Part shown: one piece after another, positions 12,655 through 22,663 of the stretch | Position numbering within the stretch: the stretch's first letter is position 1 | Layout of the letters: every line of letters begins with the position of its first letter | Assembly: GCF_003144115.1 (NCBI RefSeq) | Contig: NW_020312007.1 | Span: forward strand, 677,481-741,480 | Source of the DNA: Tilletiopsis washingtonensis | Lineage: Eukaryota; Basidiomycota; Exobasidiomycetes; Entylomatales | DNA length: 64,000 nucleotides | Direction: 5' to 3' | Translations under genes and position numbers: made by a program | Notes under the pieces: model-generated | What the model was told of the DNA's origin: nothing | What the model saw: only the letters and a program-made list of their open reading frames with translations | Databases searched by the model: none

Positions 12655-14120
12655 TCAGTGCAGCTCGAAGATGCTGGGGTCGGGCAGGCCCTGCCAGTTG
12701 CGCTTCTCGTAGTCCTTCAGCGCGATGGCAGTGGCCTCGAAGCTGTGCGTGCGATTGTCAGCATGCTGGACGGGCCATGCTCTCTCGTGGCAGCTCACGT
12801 GTTCTGCAGCGTGTGGTATTGCACGCCGAGCACCTTGGCCGTCTTCTCGCCGCTGAGGCCGTTCTGCACGACGGCGCCGCCCGTCTGCGGCTTGCCCGTG
12901 GGCACGTTGCCGCGCCACTCGGCGGGGATGCGCGCGCTGGAGTGCACGATGTCGGCGACGTCCTGCAGCGTCCACTTGCCTGCGGTGGTGTCAGCGGAGC
13001 GAGGCTGCGGCGATGGGCTGCGCAACTCACCGATGGTGGGTGCGAAGCGGTGACCGCCAGCCTCGGTGTGCAGCAGTGCCATAACGTGCGCGTCCGCCAC
13101 GTTGCGCACATCGACAACGCAGCCGAGCAAGCCGGGCATGTCGTCCTCCTTCTTGGCGCCGTGCAGAATGTCCCAGCACGTCTTGGAGCTGGTGTTGAGC
13201 TTCTCGGCGCTGGCACACGGGTGGATCGGGGGGCCGATAATGTACGGCGGGTTGATGGTGGCGAGATCCCAGCTCGGCTGCTCGCGCTCGACGAACGCCC
13301 AGGCAGCACGCTGCGCAGAACGTTGTCAGCGTGGCCAGCGCGCTCTATAAAGGCTTCGCACTTCTGCCTGGGTCTTACTACTCCTGTAGCTGGAGACCGC
13401 TGCAATGTAATTGTCAGAGCTCAGAGCGGAAGCGAGCTCGGGGGGAGCTGCAACACTTACGCTCCTGCGCCTCGCCGTCGCGCTCGGTCTCTTTGACCGA
13501 CGTCTCGTTCCAGTCCTCCTCGGTGTACTGCTGCGGCACGGGCTTGGCCGTGTCGAGGATAGCGGCGAACGAGCTCGTGATGACGACGCGCTTGAGCTTG
13601 TCGCCGTGCTTGAGGCACGACTGCAGCATGTTCTCCGTGCCCTTGAGCGCTGGGTTGATGAGGGCGGTGATCGCCTTGCCGTCGGTGTTGAAGTGGAACG
13701 GTGAGGCCGTGTGCAGCACGCCGTCAACGCCCTTCACAGCCTCGTCGAACACGCCAGGCTGAGAGAGAGCAGGAGAGTGTCAGCACCGTGGCAGAGAGCG
13801 AGACAGCTACGCGAGCGGCGCTGCGTCGGGCCAAGCGTGCCCTGCGGCGCATCCCCTTCGCATTCCCTTCGCCTTGCCGCACTATGCACCACACCGCCTC
13901 GCTTCATACGCACCGTCTCGAGGTCGTCGGCCATGACGGTCTCGAACTGGCCGGGGAAGTCGCGGTCGAAGAGCTGCTGCAGGTACTGCGCCTTCTCCTC
14001 GCTGCGGCACGCGCCGCGAACGCGGTGGCCGCGCTGCAGCAGCACGCGGCAGCACCACGCGGCGACGAAGCCCGAGGCGCCGCTGACGAGCACGGTCGAG
14101 TTGGCGGGGATGGGTGCCAT
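12655..14120 (-). CDS. Gre2-type NAD(P)-dependent aldehyde/ketone reductase
   Basis: Predicted extended short-chain dehydrogenase of the dihydroflavonol-4-reductase/Gre2 family, which reduces aldehydes and ketones, methylglyoxal among them, with NADPH. Six exons (14120-13914, 13758-13461, 13399-13362, 13310-13031, 12979-12799, 12742-12655) give 363 aa. The N-terminal nucleotide-binding motif is VSGASGFVAAW. FDEAVKGVDGVLHTASP and VVITSSFAAILD follow. The catalytic Tyr-x3-Lys (Y173, K177 in SYRSSKTQAE) is encoded by the 38-nt third exon, and splicing then gives ERAAWAFVERE and ATINPPYIIGPP, as in the family. All five introns have canonical ends. The true substrate cannot be told from sequence. 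Confidence 0.87.
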
Positions 14121-14558
14121 GTTGAGCTTGTGTGTTGCGGTGTTGATGTGGTGGGAGGGAAGCCGGCGGCAGCGTGGAGCGCTCGTGCTTCGTTCTGCGC
14201 CGGGCTGCCGGCGGCTGGCGCGCGGGGCGAGCGCTCCTCACCCGACGCCGTCTGCCTGCCGCTGCCCTGCCGCGGTCGTGTCTGCCACGCCGTCCACTCG
14301 GCATCGTGCCGAGCTTGACGCGATTGTGCCGCGCTGGTGACGCAGCAGAGGGATGCGCCAGGTGGAGGCCGAGCTGCGGCTGCTCCCACGCCTACGCGCC
14401 GCGGATGCCACGGAGCTGCGCTTCCCCGCGCTAGCGCAGCAAGATGCGCCGCGAGCACGTTCCACCCTCGAGCTTCTTCCTGTCGAGTTCTGGCGCAAGC
14501 ATTTCTCGTCCCAACCACCACAAGCAATCATCTCTCAAGATCAGCCCGGCGCCGCTGC
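14121..14558. other. Divergent promoter region
   Basis: About 440 bases between the start codons of the reductase (minus) and the unknown gene (plus). An open plus frame crosses it from 14337, but its translation looks like noncoding GC-rich sequence. No other element recognised. Confidence 0.5.
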
Positions 14559-15782
14559 ATGCGCCTGACGGCTTCTCTGCGTCTACGCACATTCCGACGC
14601 CTTGCTGTGCGCGCAACGGGCCGCCTGCCCGCGCGCTCCCTCGCCTTCGCCCGCCGCGCGGTGCCGCCTTCGCCGCTGCACAGCCAGCCTCCGCTGCGCC
14701 GCACGCTTCACGTCGCCATGCCGCTACTCGCTCTCTCCGACACACGTCAGGTGCAGGGCGACGTCGCCGCACGCCGCAGCGCCGCTATCGTCGAGCGCTT
14801 CGCCGAAAGCGGCATCGCAACCAAGCGGCCGCTGCTGCTCGACGTCGTGCAGGCGCTGCTGCTCGCTGCGCTCGCGCAGCCGGCCGAGATCCCGCAGCAG
14901 GTGCGCTTCATCGCCGAGCTGCTGCCGGAACTGCAGCGCTGCGACGCCGAGTACTTCTGCGAGGCCGAGGAGCCTGCGTATCAGCAGCCCGGGCGCGCAG
15001 AGACCGAGGGCGCTGGCGACGCTCTGCGCGCTCTGTTCTTTCAGGCGCTCGGCCGCGATCTACTGCGCGCGTGCGTGCCGACTTCGACGCCGGAACCGCT
15101 CGGAGACGGCGACGCATCTTCCTCTACGCACTTCCTGCCGGCGCTTGCTCACTCGCTGCTGGCCGCTGAGCTTCTGCGCAGCGACGAGCTGCGCGACGAG
15201 GCCTGGCGCGTCGTCGATTCGCTGCTTGCGCGCTGCCTCTTCACGTCGACGCCGCACGCCGCCAGCCTCGTCGCTCTACCGGCGCTCCTCTCGTCGCTCG
15301 ACACGCTGCGTGCGCATCTCGAGCCGACTGGCTCTGCGCGCGGCAAAGGCAGGAACTACGTCTGGTACGACGACGCTTTCAGCTCGCCCTCCGCGACATG
15401 GGGCTTCGACGAGGTCTGCGCTGCGTTCACCGCCGGCCCTCCGAAGGCAGTACTCCCACGCGCCGGCACGGACTCGCTCTCCGACGGTCTGCTGCAGCAG
15501 TACACAGCTGCAATCTCGCGCGTCGAGGCCGCAGAGCAAACCGATCGCAGCGTCGCTCAGATGCTAGAGGACTACCGCTTTATCTGCGAGGGCAGCGAGA
15601 CGCTGGCCAGCATGCGCGGCGGTCTGGACCAGCTCGAGGCCCGCGCCGGCAGCATCACGTCGCTCTTGCAGAAGAAGCGCCGGCAGCTCAACGGTGCGAC
15701 GACGGCGGAACAGGCGGACGCGATCGCTTCACTTTGCGACGAGCTCGACGCCCTCGAGGGCAAGCTGCGTGCATTGGAATAA
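14559..15782 (+). CDS. Uncharacterised protein with a possible mitochondrial presequence
   Basis: Single-exon gene, 407 aa from the ATG at 14559. I do not recognise the family. The first 50 residues are rich in Arg, Ala, Ser and Leu with no acidic residue (MRLTASLRLRTFRRLAVRAT and on), typical of a mitochondrial targeting peptide, which is why this start was chosen over 14337 and 14718. The body is helix-rich and Leu/Ala-rich, with KGRNYVWYDDAFSSPSATWG as its most distinctive segment. The C-terminus looks like a coiled coil (SRVEAAEQTDRSVAQMLEDY, and ASLCDELDALEGKLRALE at the end). It converges tightly on the PX-domain gene: only 89 bases separate the stop codons. Confidence 0.66.
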   Translation: MRLTASLRLRTFRRLAVRATGRLPARSLAFARRAVPPSPLHSQPPLRRTLHVAMPLLALSDTRQVQGDVAARRSAAIVERFAESGIATKRPLLLDVVQALLLAALAQPAEIPQQVRFIAELLPELQRCDAEYFCEAEEPAYQQPGRAETEGAGDALRALFFQALGRDLLRACVPTSTPEPLGDGDASSSTHFLPALAHSLLAAELLRSDELRDEAWRVVDSLLARCLFTSTPHAASLVALPALLSSLDTLRAHLEPTGSARGKGRNYVWYDDAFSSPSATWGFDEVCAAFTAGPPKAVLPRAGTDSLSDGLLQQYTAAISRVEAAEQTDRSVAQMLEDYRFICEGSETLASMRGGLDQLEARAGSITSLLQKKRRQLNGATTAEQADAIASLCDELDALEGKLRALE

Positions 15783-15871
15783 TCATACAGAGTAGAAGTA
15801 CATCTGGCCGGCATCGGCCGTGCAATCGATACAGTAGAGTAGGGAGCCAGGCCCGCGCAACGAGAGACTTG

Positions 15872-18800
15872 CTAGCGCAAGACTCGTGCCAAGGCGGCCC
15901 GGAAGCCCGGACGGAAGCGGTCGAGGGCCGGCGTAGGAGCAGCCGGCTTGACGGGCGGGGCCAAGATCGGGTCGGTCCTCGTCTTGCCGCCGGAGCCCTG
16001 CAGCTGGATCGGCGAGTACGCATCAACGTCGCCTGCGGCCCATCGGCACGTCTCGCGCATCTCTGCGACAGCGCGGCGCCGCGCCGCCGCCTCGAGCTCG
16101 CTCAGGTCGCGGCGCAGCTCATCAAGCGGGACTGCGCCTCCTTGCGGGACTCCTGGCGCGGGCTTGCTCGCGCTGCTGGGCGTAATAATGGGTGGCGCCC
16201 AGGCCACGCTGACATCGGACGTGCCGCTGCCGATGATGCGCGCGAGACTGTGCAGCCATGCGAAGAGCTGCTCGACGAGGTTGTCCTTCGCGGAGAGCGA
16301 GTGCAGGACGCCGTACCATGCAGGCACGGCATCGTCCAGCAGCGTCGCGATGGTAGAGACGCTGCGCCAGGGCTCTTGAACGCGGGAGCGCAGGCCGGAG
16401 AGCACGTCAAGGAGTCGCGAGAGGAACTCGCGCAGATCCTCCACGACGCTGGCAAGCGGCAGACAGCGATGCACACGGCGCAGCGTGTGCATGAGAGGCT
16501 CGAGCAGCGTCTCGACCATGCGCTTGATCTCGGGCATCTGCAGCGTCTCGCGCACCAGCGTGGCGTCGCGTCGCAGCGAGAGCAGCCGCAGGGCGCGCTG
16601 CATGTCGTAGATGAGGCGGACGTCGACATTTGCCTTGAGCTTGGCTGCCACCTCCTTGTCTGCAGCAGAATGTCAGTCACGCTCGGCTCTGCGCATCTCA
16701 TCGCTACTGACCGCTCGGCAACGTCTCGACGAACTCGCGGTGCGCACGCGTGGCCTTGACGATGCGCTGCACGCCCTCGGGGGTCAGCCTTGGGCTGTCC
16801 GAGCCGCGCGCAATGGCAGCGACGAGCGGAATGCACGCCATTTCGGCACTCTGCCGGACGAGCCGCTTCTGCGCGTCCTGCATCTGCACGAAGTTCTCGA
16901 TCTTGCGCATGATCGTCGAGCCAAATCTGCGCTTAAGATCAGCCAGCTCGGCCTGCATGCCGGCCAGCCCGCCATCTTCGAGCAGCACGGCGAGTAGGCG
17001 GCCGACAAAGTCGCCGCCGGCAATCGCACTGCGCACTCGTTGCAGCATGATGCCTCCGGGCTGATCCATCGCTTGCGAGAGGCTGCGCCAGGGGAAGGCG
17101 TGGAAGAGATCCTGCGCGCGCTGCAGGTTCTTGCCGGACTCGCTGCCCGACACGAAAACGCCGAAGAGACCATGCGACAGGCGCAGATTTGCCAGGGAGA
17201 CGGCCCGCTGATACGCCAGCGGCAGAGCGGAGAATGTGCTGCTATCTTGAATTGCAGCGTACGCGCGCAGGAGCTCGTCTGCGTTAAGATCAGGTCAGCA
17301 AGCGTGCAGGAGGACCACACTGCCTGTACCCACCTCCGTCAGTGCAGGCGCGCCATAAGGTCTCGAGCTCATCGTGCAGCTCGAGCGCCTCTGCTGCAGC
17401 TCCGGCTGCGACAGCTTCGCGATCCGCGCGCTTGGTCTCGTCAATGGCTCTCCGAACCTCGGCATCGGCTCGCGTCCCTGGCCGCATCTCCTTGTCCGTG
17501 AGGCTGCCCACCGACAAGAAGGCTTGCGTCTCGGAGCCATGACCTGCACCCCGGACAGCGAGAGCATCGCGCAGCCAGGCCCGCAGATGGTGGCGCCGGA
17601 GCTCGTGATGAGCTGTTGCAGCACCAGAGGAGCTTTCCTCGGGCCTCGCGCCGATGGGTGAGGTGCCGCGTGACGAGACCCGCCGCCCAGCGAAGATGCG
17701 TGAACGGCGCGGCGGCTTCTCGCCTGAAGCAAACTGCTCAAAGGTCCGGACTGAGGCAAGCCCGGGCGAGAGAGGCATCGAGTCGGGCGAGCCAGCTCCG
17801 TACGGGTCGGTGCGTCCGCGCGGCAGTCCTCGCTCGCTGGCTGTGAGGGACACTTGACTTGTGTTGGCTCCTGGAAATTCTTGTGCAGGTGCAGGCGAGA
17901 GGGCCAGGCCGCTCCCTGTCGAGTCACTGCTTCGCGAGCGCTTGGGCTGGGGCCTCGAGCCGCCGTAACGCGGCGGGCGGGTGCCCGATGAGACGTCCAT
18001 GTTGATGCTCGAGCGAGAGCTCTGGATCGAGCTCGTCTTTTCCATACCTGCGCTGCGCGGCGAGAGTATGCTTTGCATCGAGGCGACCGAAGAGCGGCGC
18101 TGGCTCTCGAGTGCCGCATTGCCGGTGAGAGGCCCGAGTGAGCCTGCGTCGGCAGCGTCCATGCCAGAGCCACGCCAGCGCGGAGGCAGCGGACGCACGC
18201 GCGCTTTGGGGCCCAGCTCTGCAGCGAGGCTCCGGGCGAACTGGAAGAAGTCCTCCTCGCTGCGCAGCACATACACGATGGGAAACCCGTAGCGCCGCAC
18301 CGACAGCAAGAATTCGCAGTCGGTGCCGGATCGGGCGCGCAGCGAGATGATGTCCACTTCCATGCCGCCCTGCTTGAGCTGTGAGACTTGCAGTCGGTGA
18401 GCGACGTACGCGCTCGGCGGCATGACTGCTATCAGCTCCGGTGCTCGGGGCCAGGGCACTGCAGCGACCTGAGCAGCAGACTTGCGCGACAGGCCTTTTC
18501 TCAGCACCGCGGTGATGTACTTGACAAGCAGTGCGGAGATTGCGCGGCTGACGACGTTCAGGGTGGACTTTGCGCTGTAGTCGGAGCCGTCGCCCTCGCC
18601 GTGCCGGTCGACAGGCTCGCTGAGCGACAAGTCCTGGCGCTTGCGGAGCAGAGGTAGCACGCCCTCTGTGACGAACCTGTGGACGTCTGGCGCGCCGGCC
18701 GAGGCCGGCGAGAAGAGAGGACAGGTGGAGAGCGCTCGGGCGAGAAGGAAATGGATGATCGGCAGGCGTGGACGCGGCAGTGCGGCGAAGGCAGGCCGCT

Positions 18801-20664
18801 TCTTGAAAATTGCGAGCTCGTCACGGCCCAGGGCTGCGGGCTTCGATGGCGCCGAGATGCCATCAAGTAGCCATGCACGATCGAGCTCCCAGCGCAGCTG
18901 CCTGGCCACCATCTCGCGCACAAAACAATAGAGCTGCGCGGGCGCGAGCTCGGCTTTGCGCAGCCAAGTGTAAGTCGCTGGTGCGACGGCATGGAACTGC
19001 GGCGGCTCGGGTAGCTCCGCCGCCGCCATTGCGAGAGAGGATGCCTCGGATGCTGCCTTGATCGAGTCTGCAATGGACACTGGGGCCGTCGACTCAGTCG
19101 CAGTCGAGTCCGTGGTGGCCGAGCGTGAGTGAGATGTGGCCTCAAAATAGGAGGTCCGTTGTGCTGCATGTCCCCGCGGCGTGTCAACCTCGTCGGCGGG
19201 GGTCTGCGTGCGTGCTTCACACAGCGACAAGGCAAGCAGTTGCGCAGCAGGAGGCCCGGCAGCGTCCGTCGAGTCACTGAAGGGTGAGGGTGCTTCGTCT
19301 ATGCTCGAGTGCCGCGAATGCGCATCCAAGTACTCCGACGACTCGCGAGGAGGGTGTGCGCTCTCATCGGCAGACGTCGATGCGCCATTTAGCTGCAGCG
19401 CCGGTGGAGCTTCAGCTTGCGGCGTGGACAGCGGCGAGACCGCATCGGCGGCAGCATCGGGAACCCATGTGAAGGCACCTGGGAAGCTCGGCTGTCGCCG
19501 ACGATTGAGTGCCCGCTCAGCGGCTGATGACGGGGGTTGGCCCAAGGCGAAGGTCGAGGGCGGACCGGCAGCGAAGTTAGCTGCAGGCGCCGGCTTGTCG
19601 ACACGTGGCGCGCCTTCCATCGGCGTTGCAGGATCTTCTGGCTCTGCTTCTTGCAGAGCCCACGCGGGAGGAGCTGGGCTGAGCTCAGTCGTCGCGTCTC
19701 CGAACTCATCTCTTCGCCGTTCCTCGACACGCTGCTCCAGCCAGTGCTCGTCGAAGTTGAGCGCGTCTTCCTCCTCTTCCTCGTCGCTGTCCGCTCTGAT
19801 GCTTTCGTCGTCGACAAGACTGGGCTGCAGCGAGTGTATGCGCTCGCGGCTCGGCCGCGCGGAGCCGTCGTAGACAAAGTGCGGCGTGCGCTCGACGCCA
19901 GGCAGGTCCTTGAAGAAGATGGGCGACGGCGGCCCGCGTCCTTGCACGGCGCTCACCGACGGCAGCTCGCGCAAGGCTCTCTGTGCCGCAGGCTCCTCGG
20001 CTGAGCCAGCAGAGCTCCATTCCTGGACCGAATCCATCACGCTGGGCGGCGGCGAGGTGACAGCGTCGGGCGTTGCTGGCGTCACATGACTCAGAGTCGA
20101 CGCATCGAGGCTGTGCCGCTGAGCGTCCCGTGCCTCTCGCTTATTGATGCGTCGCAGCCGGCTCAGGATGCCCGTGCCGGTGGGCCGCCGCCGCGCCTTT
20201 GCTGGCACCGGTGGCGGCGACGTCGCCGGAGAGCTCGGCCCCGCCGACTCGGAGCCTAGAGACAGGCCGAGGGCCTCTGGAACTGGCCGTTGTGGCGACT
20301 GTAGTGGCGGCATGCTGGCGCGACGAAGCGAGCGAGAGCGTGCCAGCGACGGAGCAGCTGCGCCAGAGAGCGGCTCAGGATCCTCGTCGTCGGCGATGGC
20401 ACGCGCAGCTTGCGCCCAGAAGATGGCCGGCTCGACGCCGAAGATGGTGGCCGATGGTCCGGGCGTCGGCGAGCGCTGCTCCTCGTCCGAGTCGCCGTCG
20501 ACCGAGCCGAACCAGGACATACGGCCCAGCACCGCCGGCGAGACGGGCGACGAGGCGCTGCGCTGCGACGCAGCACGGACAGGCCCGCCAGGACGCGCGG
20601 CCGTCGTGCTGATCGGCGGCGGCGCCGCCGGCGCGGTGATGTATGCCTCGGCGCTGGACGACAT
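15872..20664 (-). CDS. Giant PX-domain lipid-binding protein of the YPR097W type
   Basis: Three exons (20664-17334, 17278-16712, 16659-15872) give 1561 aa. The first 570 residues are low-complexity, Ser/Pro/Ala-rich and probably disordered. A PX-associated region follows at about 570-740 (LYCFVREMVARQLRWELDRA is typical), then a PX-like fold at about 780-830 (YGFPIVYVLRSEEDFFQFAR). The C-terminal half has the helical domain seen in yeast YPR097W and its fungal relatives (SGSESGKNLQRAQDLFHAFP, LLAVLLEDGGLAGMQAELAD). PX domains bind phosphoinositides, so a peripheral membrane role in lipid or organelle contact is likely. It is longer than the yeast protein because of the N-terminal extension. 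Both introns (55 and 52 nt) are phase 1. Confidence 0.8.
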
Positions 20665-21587
20665 GGTGCTCTGCGGCGGTCACACGCACGGCGGTGCCGG
20701 ACAAAAGGCCGCGACGGCCCAGCAGCGGAGAGGGCCGAGGCAGCAGGGAGAGAGGAGAGAGACGAGGGTGGAGCAGGTCGCTGCCGGTGCCTCACCGCGA
20801 GACGAAGGGCGTGCACTGCTGGGAACCACGGCGGGAACGCGGGTATATGGCGGGTCTGGACGGGAGGAGGGAGGAGACGGGAGAGGAGAAGTGCAGAGCG
20901 TGTCCAGCTTCTGGGCGCTGCCGGGTTGCGGGCGCCATGGGCCGCGCCCCGATGCTGGCTGTGCTGCCCGGCGCGGCGGCTCGCGGCTCCGCATGCCGGT
21001 TCGAGGCAACGTCGATCCCTCGACCCAGCGTCAGACTCTCGCCTCGCTCGCGTGCTGAACATCGAAGGCCGGCAGCTGCCTCTGCATTAGACAGCATCAC
21101 CCTCGACATACAGAGGCGAGCATGCCTGCCTCTCGGCGGGCAGCTCTCTCAAGGCGAGGCGAAAGTTTGCGAGGAGCGAGCGTGTCTCACCGAAGGCGTG
21201 CGAGCGCGGCGCGGCATGCGCCGTCATCGTGCGGCAGCTGCCGCGCCGCGCGCGCGTGGGCGATCCGGGGTGCCGTCGGCAGAGAGGAGCGCGGACATGC
21301 AGATGCACGGGGCAGGCAGGCATGCCGCACGCTGCTCACCTCCTCCATCTCCACGCCGCTGTCTCGCGTCCAGCACCGTCGTCTTGCGTCGCCCTCGTTC
21401 TTCTCAGCCGGCTGTGCAGCTCGGCGCTTGTTGTGCCACTCGCCTGCTCGCGCTCTCACGCATCGTCCGGGCGCGCGCCGCTTCTGCAGCGCCCGGCGCC
21501 CGTCGCACACTCCTCGCAGCTCGTGGTCCGCTTGCCCGACGGTTCTGCGCATCGCCACGCTCCGAAGCGCCACCACACGCCTGTAGT
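20665..21587. other. Divergent intergenic region, no gene seen
   Basis: About 920 bases between the starts of the PX-domain gene and the PSME3IP1-like gene. Long open frames on both strands are by-products of high GC. No repeat or RNA gene recognised. Confidence 0.55.
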
Positions 21588-22522
21588 ATGGCCGATCCGC
21601 GGCATGACCCGCCGCTGGCGCTGGCGGCGCCCAGCGCGCCCGCGGCCGCACGGCCAGCGTCCACGGCGGCGGCATATGGCTCCGTCAAGTCGCGCTTCGT
21701 CAGCCAGGATGCCATCGGCGAGGCACGCGCTCGTGAGTCGTGTGCTGGAAGAATGCGTACCTGGGGCTCAATGCTAGGCTCCGCTTCCAGGCAAGGAGCA
21801 GGAGCTGCAGGAGGCCTACGCGCGCATCGGCCAGGAGCCTCCCAAGGCGCCCGAGGACGAGGTGTACGACCCGCGCACGCTGTACGAGGTGGGTGCCGAC
21901 GAAGACGCACATCGCTTGCTGTGCGATGCGGATGCTGATATGTGGATGCCGTCTGCAGCGCCTGCAAGCGAACAAGGATGCCAAGCAGGAGGCGTTCGAC
22001 GAGAAGATGAAGCTCTCGAACCAGTTCCGCGGCATCGACCAGGAAGAGTCGGTCTTCCTGGCCGACGTGCAGGCGCAGAAGCAGCGCGAGGAGCGCGCCA
22101 AGCGCAACGAGGAGCTCGAGGAGCTGAACCGCTTCAGGAAGTGAGTGCCGCTGCTGGAAGAGGACCCTCGGCCGCTCACGCGCGCCGGTCTCGCCTGCAG
22201 GGCTGCTCAGAGGAGCTCGCCTCCTCCTCCGCTCGTGCAGGGGCTTGCAGGCTCGCCGCCAGCGGCCAGCGGCTCGTCAGGCCCAGCATCCGCTCGAGCC
22301 GCCGCTGCAGCTCCTGCTGGCGCTTCCGCCGCTGCTGCGAAGAAGGGCAAGCGGAAGCGCGAGGGCCTGCTGGGCGTCGTTCGCAAGAAGCCCGCCCCTG
22401 CGCCAGCCGCCTCGGCCTCGTCGGCGGCAAGCAGCGCCGCGACGACGAGCGGCGGCGCGGCAGCTGTACCGCAAGCAGCCGCTTCGTCCGACGGCCAGGC
22501 AGAAGGGGATAAGAAAGGGTGA
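21588..22522 (+). CDS. PSME3IP1/NIP30 (FAM192A) family nuclear protein
   Basis: Four exons (21588-21732, 21791-21888, 21959-22140, 22201-22522) give 248 aa. The N-terminal NIP30 domain is clear: SRFVSQDAIGEARARKEQEL, then DEVYDPRTLYERLQANKDAK and NQFRGIDQEESVFLADVQAQ, ending in a charged helix. The animal relative binds the proteasome activator PA28-gamma in the nucleus; whether that partner exists here is unknown. The C-terminal half is Ala/Ser/Pro-rich with basic clusters (KKGKRKREG), likely nuclear localisation signals. Each splice junction falls inside the conserved domain and restores it, so the model is firm. Confidence 0.85.
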
Positions 22523-22663
22523 ATGTATTATATGCGATCAGGCGCGTGCACATGCGACAGGCCATAGCTCATCGAGCCGGCGCGCCGCGCCCGGTGCGGC
22601 TGAGGCCCCTCCCAGCCCGTCCATCGCCGCGCCTCGCCCAGCCACCCTCCGGCACCCGCTGCC